64,000 bases of DNA from Hybos culiciformis (lineage: Eukaryota > Arthropoda > Insecta > Diptera > Hybotidae). The notes beneath the pieces are model-generated. The model saw only the letters and a list, made by a program, of their open reading frames with translations. It was not told where the DNA came from and did no database searches. The DNA is taken from positions 52,161,678 to 52,225,677 of the forward strand of contig OZ023274.1 in assembly GCA_964007475.1 (NCBI GenBank), given 5' to 3'. Made by a program: the position numbers and the translations under genes. How positions within the stretch are numbered: the stretch's first letter is position 1; each line of letters opens with the position of its first letter. This document shows positions 36,301 to 48,722 of the stretch, one piece after another.

Positions 36301-39300
36301 ATTAATAGCAGATGAATCTTGTTATGTGTTCTAATTATATATATAAAAAACTAGGAACGTTTAGCTTTTTAAACCCTTTAAGGAAATTTAAGATGAATAT
36401 GAAAGGGTTATTTGTTTTTAGTGTAGAAACCTCATTTATAATATTAACTATTATGTTTGTACCACAAATAGTAATGAATTTCAAGTGCAGTTTTTATTTT
36501 AAAAATCTATATTAATTTTTGAAATGTGAATCAAATTTTACGATCACTTTTATTATGAATTAATTTTGATAAGTATCAACAAAATGTTAAAAAAACTTAT
36601 AATATTATTCAGACATTATTATGTGATTTCTAAAATTTCTAATATGAAAGAAAGAAACCGGAAAAACCAGCCTTATTCCTAAAAATCAAATATTCTGAAT
36701 TAAGATTTGTTTTGATTCTAAATTAAGATTTGTTATGCATAGAAGTTTTTTGTACCCAAATTCGTATAAAAATCAGGTTAATTATTTATTATTTTTAATT
36801 AAAATCATTTTAAACTATTTTTATCTTTAAATTTGTCGTAGAAAGCGTTGACGTTCTTAATTTTAATTATTTCAACATTAACCTTATTATCTTCTTCTTT
36901 TATTGCTTTGGACATTGCGAACTATAAATAAATTATAGCTTTTGAGCTCCGTTTTGGCAAAATGTTAAAACAAAAAAAATAAAAATTTTAATTTTAATTT
37001 ATAGTTTTAGATTATTATATTCTACCGATCCGTGCTTAAGACTTGTTCTATTGTAGAAAATCTGACTTCAACTGACGAATTGCAAATAAAAAAAAAAAAA
37101 TATGTATTAATATAAAATAAAAGCATTTCATTTTATGTTTTTTGAATACAAAAAAAAAATAAATAAATTTGTAAATTACAAATTTTTATATATAAATATA
37201 AAATCAGGTGTTCTTAAACTTTAAATATCAGTAGGGTGGAGCGATTCAATTATGATTTCACTTGTGAAAACTAAAAAAAAAATTACGTAGATATGAAACA
37301 TTTCTATTAACTAGTATCGTACTTTTGAGATTTTCAAATTAATATTAAAGAATTTTTTTGTTCAATAAATTTATTTTTTTATTTTATTAGTTCTACGATT
37401 GGAAAAAGCTTTTTCATATTTTGCCCCAAACAGCAAATTTTGTTAAAGCTTTTGTTAAGATAACATTTATATAACTTTTGATATAGTAATTAAACGTTGT
37501 TTACTTTGAAAATTATTGTGGTTGTATAGTTTTAATTTTCTTTCTAAATGAGTATGGTTTTCAAAAACTACAACATCTTATTATTAATTTCAATATTTCT
37601 GCTTCTTAACTGCAAGCCATCATAAGGATTAAAATATGTACATGAAAATCACAAATAAACGATCAAAAAATAATCAAAGAAATAGTCAAAACAAAAATGT
37701 ATAAACTTTGAGGGACAAAAAAGTTTACATCTTACTTTCAGTCAAATTTCAATATTTTTCAATGAACTTCCAGTATCCTCCATATAAAATATATATATTA
37801 CAACAATTTATACTTTGGCAAAATTAACTCGTTTGCATAAAAAAATTTAAAAATAAATATACTTGATATATTTTTTTATTTAACAAAATTGCTTGATCCA
37901 ATTTATCAAATGACGAATTAAAATCAGTTTTCGGTACCAACACCAAGAATAAAAAAAAAAAAATAAATTTAAAAATTATAATTTAACTTAAAATAATAAA
38001 ACTGATATAAAGATAAATTTTTTATATCATATTGTAAATTTTTTTTTTTTTTTGTATTTACAAGTAAAACACACTTATATAGGAAACGTAATTCTACAAT
38101 GTTAATGAACTATAGTCAAATTTGAATTTATAGTTAAGTCAAAAAAAGCTTACAAAACTCCGAATTGTGGTTAAAAAATAAAGAATTCCACATTATATTT
38201 TAAATAATGTATAATTAATTAATAAATTTATTTACATTAAACACCCTATATGAATTTTTTTACTTAATCGAATAAAAATGTATAATTTTTTACATCAAAT
38301 TATTAACATTAATAGTTCGATTTTTTTAGTTTTTTACATAGATCATTGCACTTTAGCATTTAATTTTAATACAATGAATAAATATATTCAATTGTTTGAG
38401 CCACCCATTTGAATGTTTAAGTACTATCTTATTTAGATTAGTTTTAATTTTTTTTTTAATATATCCATAAAGGCATTAAAAATTAATAATTGACCTTGAA
38501 AATCAATTAAATTACATGAAACTCAAAGTTAATAATTTTATTCGAGCAAGATTATAAATCAAAACAGATATAACTTCAGAGAATTATATTATACAAATTA
38601 TTATCTTACTCATAAATGGTTTATATTTTCGGAAATCACCCCCACAGCTTGTAGTAAGAGCTTTTAAACAAAAAAACATTTTTTTTTGCATCCGATTAAC
38701 ATCAATAGTATTCGTGATATAAGCAAAAAAATGTACACTAGCACAACATTAAATTATTGAATTGGTAATATGGATTTTCTGAAATAAGAATTTGAATACT
38801 ACACATTTAGCTTATATTTATTTTTAGAATCATTAACATAAATTATTTTCTTCTATTCTAAGAATCTAAACTCCAACTTTTCAATTTATTTTCCATCATA
38901 CGGTGATAAAATCTCAACACATTTATCTTTATTTACAATTGGAAGTCCGGCCAAATTTCTCACAAAAATTATTTTTAATATTTTATTAGAATCTGTTTAT
39001 CTTGTTTGTTCGTTTTCAAGCTGACTTTTTTTTTATATCAACCGAATCCAAAATTCGAAGATATAAATAATACCAAATAAAAAATTAAATTTCCCGACTC
39101 CATCAAAATTCACCCACTATATTTTTGGGTCCACTCCGGTCATATAGAATCATTTTTGTTTTATATTATAGATAAAAATTAAATGTAAGTTGTTTGTAAA
39201 GCAAAAAACTTGATAAACCTGCTTGAATTAAGTACGACACAAAATAAACTTTTTGTAATGTTCTTAAGAGAAATAAAATTTTTCAAACCAAAAACTTTTA

Positions 39301-42300
39301 TTATTTAAATTACATAATTTAATATTTCGAATTAAATAAAATTATTACAATAAAATAATTTAAATATTTAATTATAAGCTTGGATTTAATAATAAATAGT
39401 TTTTATTGGGAAATCACATTTGAATTCTCAATTAATTTATAACTTTACTTAATAAATTTTCTTTTCTATAATATTTTCGCTAACTAATTTTTATTCCGTT
39501 TATGGCTTAACAACATATATTGAAGCGACAGCGGTAAAAGGATAAATACATATATAATTATGTTTTTATGAACCTTAGCCACTATAAATAATAATAAACT
39601 ATTGATAGTATATAGTTGCAAGATAATGGTTGGATTAATTTATATTTTAAAATTCCTCATACTCATAATCATAATCACATAGCTTCTATATATACTATAA
39701 TATTTCATTTAAATGTGTCAAATTCTTGATGTGTCGTTTATTTCCAATGTTTATTATGGATAAATTTTCCTAATTTCATATTTTCGCATAAAATATCTTT
39801 TAATAGCAACTTTATGTTCTTTTTTTTTTGTGTGTTTGTCAAATTGGCTCACATTATGTACATTTTTTTTGTTGTTGCTAAATTTCATTTAACGGAATTA
39901 AAAAATTCAATGTCAAATAATTTAGAAGTGCCAATTTTTGATTTCATTTAAATTCTCTCTCCTGTTCATTAATATAAATTATACTCTTGAAAACCATCCC
40001 CATGGCGCAATGAAAAATTTAAACATGTACATATTATTGTAAAGCTGTTAAGCATGATTACTTGTTAATTTCTAAAACTAAATAAATTAATAAAATAAAA
40101 CAGCTGAAATGTATTCGTCGGCAAGATCAAGATCTTAAATGTGGATAATATGTATAGGTTCCACTCAGTGTAGTTTTTTGTAAGTTGAAATTCCTCACTC
40201 AGTGACTATTCGAGCCCTTGGAGGAGGTTATTTTATTCTATATATATATTTTATTCTATATGTATACTTTTATTAAAATTTCGAAATGACATACTATGTG
40301 CTTTGGCTATTCGTTTTCAGTCCCCATCTGGCACTTGTTATGAATACTCTTTGAACTAAATTGTGCTAGCCGACGTTTGATATACGACTTTTGTCGCTTT
40401 AAGAAGAGTATTAATGATTTCTTCCTAACTTCCCATTCTTTGCTTCATTGTTTCCACAGCACCAAATCCATACTTATTGGAGAATGAAAGGAATAACCTA
40501 CCTAGTCTTCTTTCTATAATAATCCTGACATCTTTCTATAATAACCCTGATACGAATTTTTGATAATACAATACAAATATATTTTTATCTGAAACAAAAT
40601 TTTTAGGCATTACCAATTTTTTTTTTTATACTAAGTCTAAATCAATTAAAAATGTGCCTAAAATTATGCTTTTCATTTATTAAATACATAATATCATAAA
40701 CTTAAAAGCTTTTCAACGATATTGAAAAATAATAAAAAGTTTTTAGCAGGACATAAAGAATAATTTATTTATTTTTTTTTTAAATATTATATAAAAGAAA
40801 CATCCAATGTTTTTGGTTTATTATATTATTTTGGAAAATCAATTCCATCAAGAAAAGCTAATAGCATAATATATAATAGTTATCATAAAATATGGGGGTG
40901 TTATTATTATTATTATGATGTTAACAAAAAAAGATTGTTTTTCAAATGACGAATGACGAAAATCAATAAAGTTATAGAGTTATATCAAAGGTTATATTCA
41001 TAATTCAATTAGTTTTTTTTTTATGAGAAAATTATTATTTTAAATGTTTTACTGATAATGGAATTAAGCTTTTGAAGAATTTTATGGTTTCTGAAAACAT
41101 TATTATTTCGATTTCAACAAAACTTATTCACGATAACCTTCAAAGTAAAGAATTACTTTGTAGAAATTAAATTATTTTCTTTATAGTTTTCTTATAATGT
41201 CGTATAATTTTCGAAGCAACATAAGATTTATGAACACTTATTCTCTAAAATAGTTTAAAAAATAAATTTCAAATTTTCTAATTTATTTAAACTTTTCAAA
41301 TAACTTTGATATAAGTTATAATAATTTTAAACATAACATGTATATATTTAACTTTTAGATGAAAATATATTAAAAAAAAAAGCCCTCCTTTAATATTGCG
41401 GCAAAAATTTAAAAATATAAATATTTATATTAATTTATTCTTCATATAATTAAGTTCATAAAACAAAATTCTGAAACTATATACATTGTTGTAATTTCGA
41501 AAAAAAAAATTTAATAAAAAATAAAATAACTTTTTACTCTTTTTTTTGTGTATATAAACTAAATTTTATGATAATATGATTTTTGATACGACAAGATATT
41601 TTTACAGAAATAATGTTTCGAAATAAAGATATTCTTGAATAGTTCATAAAATAAGAAGTAATTTACTGAATGAAGTCAAAATTTAATTTAAAGTGTTCAT
41701 GAAAATGGGGTACACAAAAAAAAAATAGTTATTTTCAATAAAAAAAATAAAAGCAAAATATATATTTTATATAGTAGTATGTATTAATTTTTTTTATATT
41801 CAAAATAGTAATAAAAATAAAATTATCTTACATTAAAAAAGTTTCTATATTAAAATAAAAATATATGTATATAAATTCTTTTCGAAGAATAACAAATAAG
41901 TTTTATAACAAAATCGAATTATAATAAAAAAAAATTTTTTCAAAATTTTGAAATCAATGAAAATTAATGAAATATCACATTTATATACAAACTAAACCAA
42001 ATAATATTGGAAGTTATTTGAAAACAAATTTCGGGTCGAAGAATAAATAAACGTTTAGTAGAACGAAGCATAAGAAAATTTTTCGTTTAAATTTTATAGA
42101 TATAATACTTTCGGTAATTTTACTCAAGATATTCGATTAAAATCTCTGGGTTACCTTTATTTATATAAAATAATTTTACTTCCGATTGATAAAATCAGTT
42201 TGTTTTAGTTTTCTTACCTACTACTTACCTAGAAGTTTATATTTTAATTTCTTTTTTTTCATGATTATGCATTTTAATGTACATATAAACTTACTTGAGA

Positions 42301-42930
42301 GTATAACCAGGCGGCAAAACTATTTAAAAAAAATATATCATAGTATTTGCTGATTAAAATTTTGTATTTGAATGAATTTTTTTCTTTTTTTTTTTTAAAG
42401 GGAAGTTTAAAATTACTTGATGTACAAAATTTTGAAACCGTAAGCAATGTTTCCAAAAAAAATTTTACAAAAAATGAAAACTTTTTCATATTGCTTTTGC
42501 GTTTTGACTTTTTTGATAATAAAAAAACTAAAATGAAATTAAAAAACAGTTTTTTTTTTTTGGTAAATGACAAACTTTGTCTACTGTACAAATAAAGCAA
42601 AATTGTTTGGATAGTTTTGGCGGGGTAAAAAGTAAACAAAAATCAAATAAAAAAGCTCAGTTATAAACTTTTAGTACCTAAATTTAGTTATAAAGATAAA
42701 TTTTTCTTATGAAATTTCAAGAAACTTAAAATGAGAAGTTTAGTATTAAATTTTTATAAAATAAAAATAAAAAAAAAACAAGGTTTTTTCCCTTTGATAA
42801 AATGCATTTATTTAATATTAATAATTATTGTTTTGTATAATGAATGTGAAATACGTAACGTAATGCGGTATATAATATATATATATACAAAATTTAATGT
42901 GCGAGCCACTAAATTTATTAATCTGTATTG
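33367..42930. other. AT-rich DNA upstream of transporter copy B
   Basis: The promoter and any 5' UTR exons of copy B should lie here. I cannot place them. Apart from the decayed island near 40.4 kb there is only low-complexity sequence; the paired frames at 42.3-42.6 kb on both strands are poly-Lys/poly-Phe shadows of A/T runs. Confidence 0.5.
40290..40563. other. Decayed coding-like island
   Basis: Base composition is more even than the background. On the plus strand, an excellent acceptor (TTCATTGTTTCCACAG, ending 40459) precedes a 33-codon frame (PNPYLLENERNNLPSLL...) to a stop at 40563. On the minus strand the same region reads NKYGFGAVETMKQRMGS, stop, EEIINTLLKATKVVYQTSAS, stop, which looks like a pseudogene. 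A 22-bp duplication (TCTTTCTATAATAA.CCTGA) lies at about 40509-40552. Origin unknown. Confidence 0.2.
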
Positions 42931-42938
42931 CATATAAT

Positions 42939-43631
42939 CAGCGGCGTATTACACTGAAGGTAAATTAGGCAATTGCCTAGGGCACCACGATTAGGAGGGC
43001 GCCAAAATACTAAATATTTTTTTTACATAATTATAATATGTTAAACTAATTTTCAGTTGTCTGCTACCTTTAGCTCTTTTAAAACAAAAAAAATCTTAGA
43101 TTGTGACAAGTAAAATAAAATTATTTTGTATATTCAAATTTTAGTATGTATTGAAAGGGAGCACAAGAAAAATCAATTTTGTTGCTTTATTGATGAATTT
43201 GTGGAGCATAAAGTGAGAAAAGTATCGCTGTGACGGGGAATAATTTTGGACCGGAAAATCAAAATTTTCATTTATATAGAAAAATTTTCTACGCTTAACA
43301 AAAAGTTAACAGCTCGGTTAACAGAAAAATTAAAATTTCAGACAACGGATTTTGGCACTGCCCATCGGGAAATTCCGCTAGATCGGGTAGGCCACTCCAG
43401 CTCTGAGTGTATAATTGATTTTTTTATTCATTTTTAATTTAATTTTTTCAATTCTTTTTCTATTCATTCTTTATAATTTGGTTACATAAATCAATAAATA
43501 AATACATATATTTGTATATGAATTAAAGAAAGCATTCCTTATTATATTAAAGTTGTTTATTAGTTCATGTAAACTTTAATATAGAAAAATTTTAATTGCC
43601 TAGGGCACCATAATGTCATAACGCGCCTCTG
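42939..43631. mobile_element. Non-autonomous hAT element, 693 bp, 8-bp TSD
   Basis: The left end reads CAGCGGCGTATTACACTGAA and the reverse complement of the right end reads CAGAGGCGCGTTATGACATT; they share CAG(C/A)GGCG(T/C)(A/G)TTA. CATATAAT is duplicated exactly outside both ends (42931-42938 and 43632-43639). Inside each end lies the motif TTGCCTAGGGCACCA in inverted orientation, a subterminal signature of GGGCRCC-rich hAT families. Interior frames, including a 63-codon one at 43246-43437, are not recognisable as transposase. Confidence 0.87.
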
Positions 43632-44886
43632 CATATAATATGTATATGATGAGAAGATGTTATTCTGATATGAATATTACCCTTATGCCTACAGGGAAAT
43701 GAATTAGTTACATGTGGTTTTGGAAAATGAATTAATGAACGCTCGATATTAGATAAAACAAAACTAAGTGACTTTTTTTAGCATTAAAGATTATCATGTA
43801 CCATCACTTTGTTTGAAAAATGATTTGTTTCACCCTTTTATTTAGGAAAATAACTTAAGGAAATTAATATCGCATTTATGTAATTAAGACGTTATTGAAC
43901 CTTTTTCTTACTAATAGAAATAGAAAATTTGATTTGTGATAGTTTTCTAAAAGATTTGTTACTCAAATAATAATAGCTATAATAGAAAAAGATATTTGAA
44001 ACTATTTTCTGTTAAAAATATTTTAATATACTGACTGACCAAATAACTAAATATCTGCACAATCAAAAAAAAAATCCCAAAATTTTTCTCCATGAAAATT
44101 TATTGAAATTTTCCAGGACATCAATATTCATTGCGCAAGTACATTTTTTTCTGTTCGCTTCGAATCAGTATAAGAATAACAATTTCGAAAATCAAAAAAG
44201 GATAAAACATTATAAAATATCAATAAATTTGAACAAAAAAATTATTATCACATAGATAAATGATAAGAGAAAATATGTTATTCTAATATTACACGGAACT
44301 AGACGGTTAAGTACATTTATTCTTAAAACAATTAGATTTATTTATTAATGATTTAATATGCCACTCAAATTCTGCATTTAAATTGGTTTTTGCACACAGG
44401 TGGCCTATATTGTGGCTTTAAACTGCTACAATCTGTATAAAAAACAGAAAATAAAACAATTTGATTTGCGAAAACTAACTTTAAAATTAGGGTAAAAAAT
44501 TAGGAAAAAATTAGTAATAAATTTTTGATAAAGATTTTTAGATTGATGAATTTGGACCATGTCTCTCTCTCTGTAAAAAATATGTACCTACATAAATTCT
44601 TTATAATATGGTATAAAAATATACATTTTTTTTTAAGTAGTGCATCAAATTATAATGTTATTGAAAATCGGAAATTAATATTTACAAAACAGAAATTTTT
44701 CGACAGAAATCTAGAAATTTTTATTTTCTTGTTATATTAAATCATGTAAATTATGTAAATAATAATTATTTTTAAACTACAAGGTCTAAAGATTTAGGAA
44801 AACTACAAATTTATGCCGAATAAAAAACTGATATGAATCAAATGAAAACTATGGGCAGTGATCCTTTTAATGTTTACTTTATCTAG

Positions 44887-44953
44887 GCACAATAACCACA
44901 GATATGAACGTAGTGCGCGACGGAAGGCTGATGAACCTCAATTAAAAATCTAA
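44887..44953 (+). other. Candidate terminal exon (unrecognised)
   Basis: A pyrimidine-rich acceptor (CCTTTTAATGTTTACTTTATCTAG) ends at 44886. The frame that follows, HNNHRYERSARRKADEPQLK then I-stop, uses mixed third positions (GCG, CGG, AAG, CAC), unlike the local background. It may be the last exon of a plus-strand gene whose other exons I cannot identify, possibly one that carries the transporter pair in an intron. It could also be chance. Confidence 0.22.
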
Positions 44954-45586
44954 CCGCATATCTCGATTGTCGCAATAAAAGTAATAAAAATGTGTTTATC
45001 GTTAGATGTTATAATATTATATACAATCTGTATGCAAGCTAATTAGTCTAATTAGTAAATACATAATTTTCTTTAACCATTTGTTTATTTTTCTTTTTTA
45101 CACATAACTCTTGGTAATGCTAAATCAAAAGACATTTACTTGTTTATATGCGGTTTTAATTTAAATTAACTATGCAAAGGATTATATTCTCGAATTCTAT
45201 TAAAATTATTTTAAGAATAATTAACACATAATTCCAATAAAATAATTTTAAACCATACATAACATAAGTATATATGAAAATATATTTAAATTAAAATGAA
45301 CAAAGTTATTATATTATTTAAAAAATATCACACTCATATATGATTATTAATATTAATATTTATGATTCCAAGTTTTTCAGACTATTTCATCAAAATTATC
45401 TCGATCTAACTAATTTGATTAGTCTAGATAATAACCCTGCCAATTGGCCAATTGGAAACAAATGTTTACTCAATTTCATTTAAATTTTGTTTACTATGCA
45501 TTCGGACTACTTTAACATCGTAGTTACTTTTGAATTAAAAATTTATTTGCTCAGACTTTTTGTTAATGGGTTTTTTCATTCTCCAG

Positions 45587-45736
45587 GGATCTTCAAAGAC
45601 TAAAAATGAAGAAATTTTGGTAAACAAAGGCATTAATCGTGTTGTGTGTTTAATGGGATTAAATCTGTGGCTGAGGAGAGGCATCCGATATTTTACCAGC
45701 AACTATTTATGCGTGAAACAAATTTTAAGGTGTTGA
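45587..45736 (+). other. Candidate terminal exon (unrecognised), 49 codons
   Basis: A near-canonical acceptor (GGGTTTTTTCATTCTCCAG) ends at 45586. It is followed by an open frame of 49 codons beginning GSSKTKNEEILVNKGINRVV and ending VKQILRC-stop. Another frame across 45640-45740 is also open and plausible (KSVAEERHPIFYQQLFMRE), which lowers confidence in either. No family is recognised; a decayed transposon is an alternative. Confidence 0.22.
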
Positions 45737-46026
45737 GAACAAAAATTGCAATAATTTCATACAATTGACAATTATTTTATTAGTGCCAGGCAAATAATGT
45801 TCTATACTAAAGCAGTGAAAACCTAACTTAATTAAAACACTTCGCTAAAAATATTGTACTTTCGGCCTCTAAAAAAAAAAATTAAAAAATTTCATTGAAA
45901 ACATTATTTGGATGGGAAATATATTTCCTTAAAAGAACATTAAATATCACGTAATGTACACAATTTAAATAAAAACACAAATAAAATATATGTACATATT
46001 TATATACAGATGAAAAAATAAAACAA

Positions 46027-46028
<2 letters not shown>

Positions 46029-46066
<38 letters not shown>
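46029..46066. repeat. (AT)n microsatellite
   Basis: About 17-18 uninterrupted AT dinucleotides. A minus-strand frame running through it (YIYIYIYI) is an artefact. Shorter runs occur at 32536-32554 (AT) and 15826-15848 (ATT). Confidence 0.9.
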
Positions 46067-46068
<2 letters not shown>

Positions 46069-48395
46069 AAAAAAATTTTTCTCACACTCAATATAATTAT
46101 TTATTTTTCCAAAATTTTTATATTTTCTATATACCTATCTACATATAAGTTTTCTATATTATTAAGAAATATTGTTTTTAAAAAATAATTTTCCGAAACG
46201 ACCTTGCCATTTTAATTCTTCTCCCCTTTAATTTTTCCCTGGAATATTTTATTTAGTTAAATTGCGTGTGAAATACAATTTTAGCATGCAAAACTAATAT
46301 GTTCTTTTATGTTTTCGAATAAAGTAACTCTCGATTACGTCTGCTTTTAATCTTTTATGTTATAATTTAAAAACGTTCTTCTCAGAAAGCTATTAATATC
46401 GTAAGGTGAACTATTTTTAATTAAAGTTGTGGCAAATAAATACATAATTCCTGATTTTCATTGAAAGGATTAAAGATATGGTTAGAAGCAATACATTTCA
46501 AAGGTGCTCTGCGAAACACCCTCTAGTGATATATGATTAGAACATATGTAGTATGAAAAAAAGAAAAATGATGTTATATTAAAAATTTTTGGAAAAAAAT
46601 AATTGATGCTATAACGTTAATTTAGATGTTATTTACAAAAAATTCTGTTTTGCTTTTTAGTTAGTTAGACTATACTTCCTTAGAGCCCCTTTTATACATT
46701 TTTTTTAGCCCTTTTTCTAAAGAAATTTGTTTTTTTTTTAAATACCGAACATGCCAAATTAAAAAGGACAACAAAGAAGTTTTTCCATGAATTAAAAAGG
46801 AGATTGAATATCTTTATTTTGTTTTCATTCAAAAAGGAGTGAAAAAAGGCGTAAAAAAGCGGGGTATATAGTAATTAGAACCACATCATCTTTTGAATAG
46901 TTCCTCAACGACCAATTAAAATTAAGTAATTGGATGAGGTTCAAAAAATACACATTCCATACATATTTGCTTTTATTTGAATACATTTTTAATCATATAA
47001 TAATTAATGAGAATAAAAATTAATATATTTCTTTCTTTTATTTTAAATAAACAAGTATTATTATTGCAATTTATAGCAATTTTATACAACAAAAATAATA
47101 CCCCCTTTTTATCTAAGGATTAAATGAATATAATAAAAATTTCATATAATTTTTGCTTTTTTCTCGTCAGATTTAAGTTTTTTTTTTTTTTTTTGCTAAT
47201 TTTTCTATTTTTCGCAAAATTATTAAACACATTAACGTGGTGCACGTAGTACTAATGTTATTCTTCATAGTATGAAAACACATGTATTTATGCTGGATTG
47301 TAAAAAAAAATAAAAATTATGTTTATGCTCTTTTTTTAAAGATAAAATAAATTAAGCGTCCGTTAAATTCTAATTTACAATTCTATGATTTGTGGTTAAT
47401 TAAATATTTGCTCTCCGAATAACTTTTTCTTCTCCACTCAAAATGTAATTAAAATTGAATAAGAAAACTTCTAAGAAATTATAACTCAAATGATTTTAAA
47501 CCTTTTGGCATATTGGTAAAAAATTGGCTTAGTTATGACGAGTCTCAGAAATTAGAAAGCCTACGATGATTAAAAATGCCGAAATAAAAAACACGAAATA
47601 TTTATTCAAAAATAGATTTTTGGAAAGTAAGGCTTTCGATTTTGAAAATTTTGATGTACTTCATCATCCCTTTTAATTTAAATTATTTTATTTATTATAA
47701 AAATTTTCGAAAGAATATCAATTTCAAAATCATTATATTTATTTTTTTAAATCCGTCCGTCCATTTTAGACATTTAAAAAACTCTCTAATATTTTGAAAC
47801 AATTTATAAAATTTGAAAACAAAAAAAAAATAGAAGACAAAGTATTCAAAATAGACAACAAATAATGTTGACTTATGAACTAATATTTTAAAAATACTTA
47901 TATGTATATATAATAATGCTCCAAGAATTTTTCACCCAACAATAAAAACAAAATTGAATTTATATAAATTGTCATTCATAAAAAGTGTGATATTACGACA
48001 TATTCACTTTCGTTTGCTCGGTAATTTATTATGGAAATAAAATGCATTATGGTATTTTGTCTATTTTGGCTTATTGCCAAAAAAATAAAATCTAGAAATA
48101 AAAATTACGATATAAAATATGTGAAAATATGTGTTCTTTTTATTATTTAATGAAAAAAAAAAATTAAAAACTTTTATCACAATTTTTATTTTATTTTTTT
48201 TTTTTAAATAACATTCTGTAGGTACCCACTATACTAATCATAAATAATAAAAATAAGAAGATCAACAATATCGTTAGTGTGTTAACTCGAAATTTTTAAC
48301 CTATATCCAATTATTTTCTGACAAGACGAAGATGGTTAATCATTTTATTCAGATCCAGCAAATTGAACTGAAACTGAAATATAAAACTCAGCGCA

Positions 48396-48722
48396 ATGAA
48401 TTATGAAGATTTCATCAGAGAAAATCAAAATAATCATATTTTAAGATGTCGACAACTATTTCATCAATTCATAACTGACATGTACGGTAAAATAAGTTCA
48501 CGAAACAGCATTGCTTTAGAAATTGGTTAATCTAGAATTGCAACAACATTTTTGCAAGGATGTAATTCATTTATAGCATTGAAACTTCTATCGAATGTTC
48601 ATGTTGATAATTCAAGAGTTTTTAATATTCATCTATATAAGTATAATCGCTCTCAAAAAATATTTGAAGCATCAATGCTAGATTTAAAAGATTTAAAAGA
48701 AACATTACCTGTTATACGTTAA
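48396..48722 (+). pseudogene. Helitron replicase/helicase relic (internally deleted)
   Basis: One plus-strand frame, broken by a stop (TAA at about codon 46), holds three segments in Helitron order. First, RCRQLFHQFITDMYGKI resembles the conserved RLFQQYIVD-YAKI block of the Helitron-like N-terminal domain. Next, IALEIG*SRIATTFLQGCNS resembles the Pif1-helicase block GIALAVASSGIAATLL.GG.T. Last, LKDLKETLPVI resembles LLAGDFRQTLPVIP. Hundreds of intervening residues, including the Walker A motif and Rep HUH motif, are absent, so this is a deleted, dead copy. Helitron ends (5' TC, 3' hairpin plus CTRR) were not found. The comparison is from memory of the family. Confidence 0.68.

Larger units (their letters stand above)
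43640..48395. other. AT-rich non-coding DNA
   Basis: It contains the two candidate terminal exons near 44.9 and 45.6 kb and the (AT)n tract. Nothing else is supported. Sequence near 46.67-46.87 kb has scattered AAAAAGG(A/C)GT-like words but no clear repeat unit. Confidence 0.5.

Noticed and set aside
42274..42639. 121-codon minus-strand frame and 82-codon plus-strand frame over the same bases
   Set aside because: Both are Lys/Phe/Ser-rich shadows of A and T runs, with no motif, splice context or codon bias.
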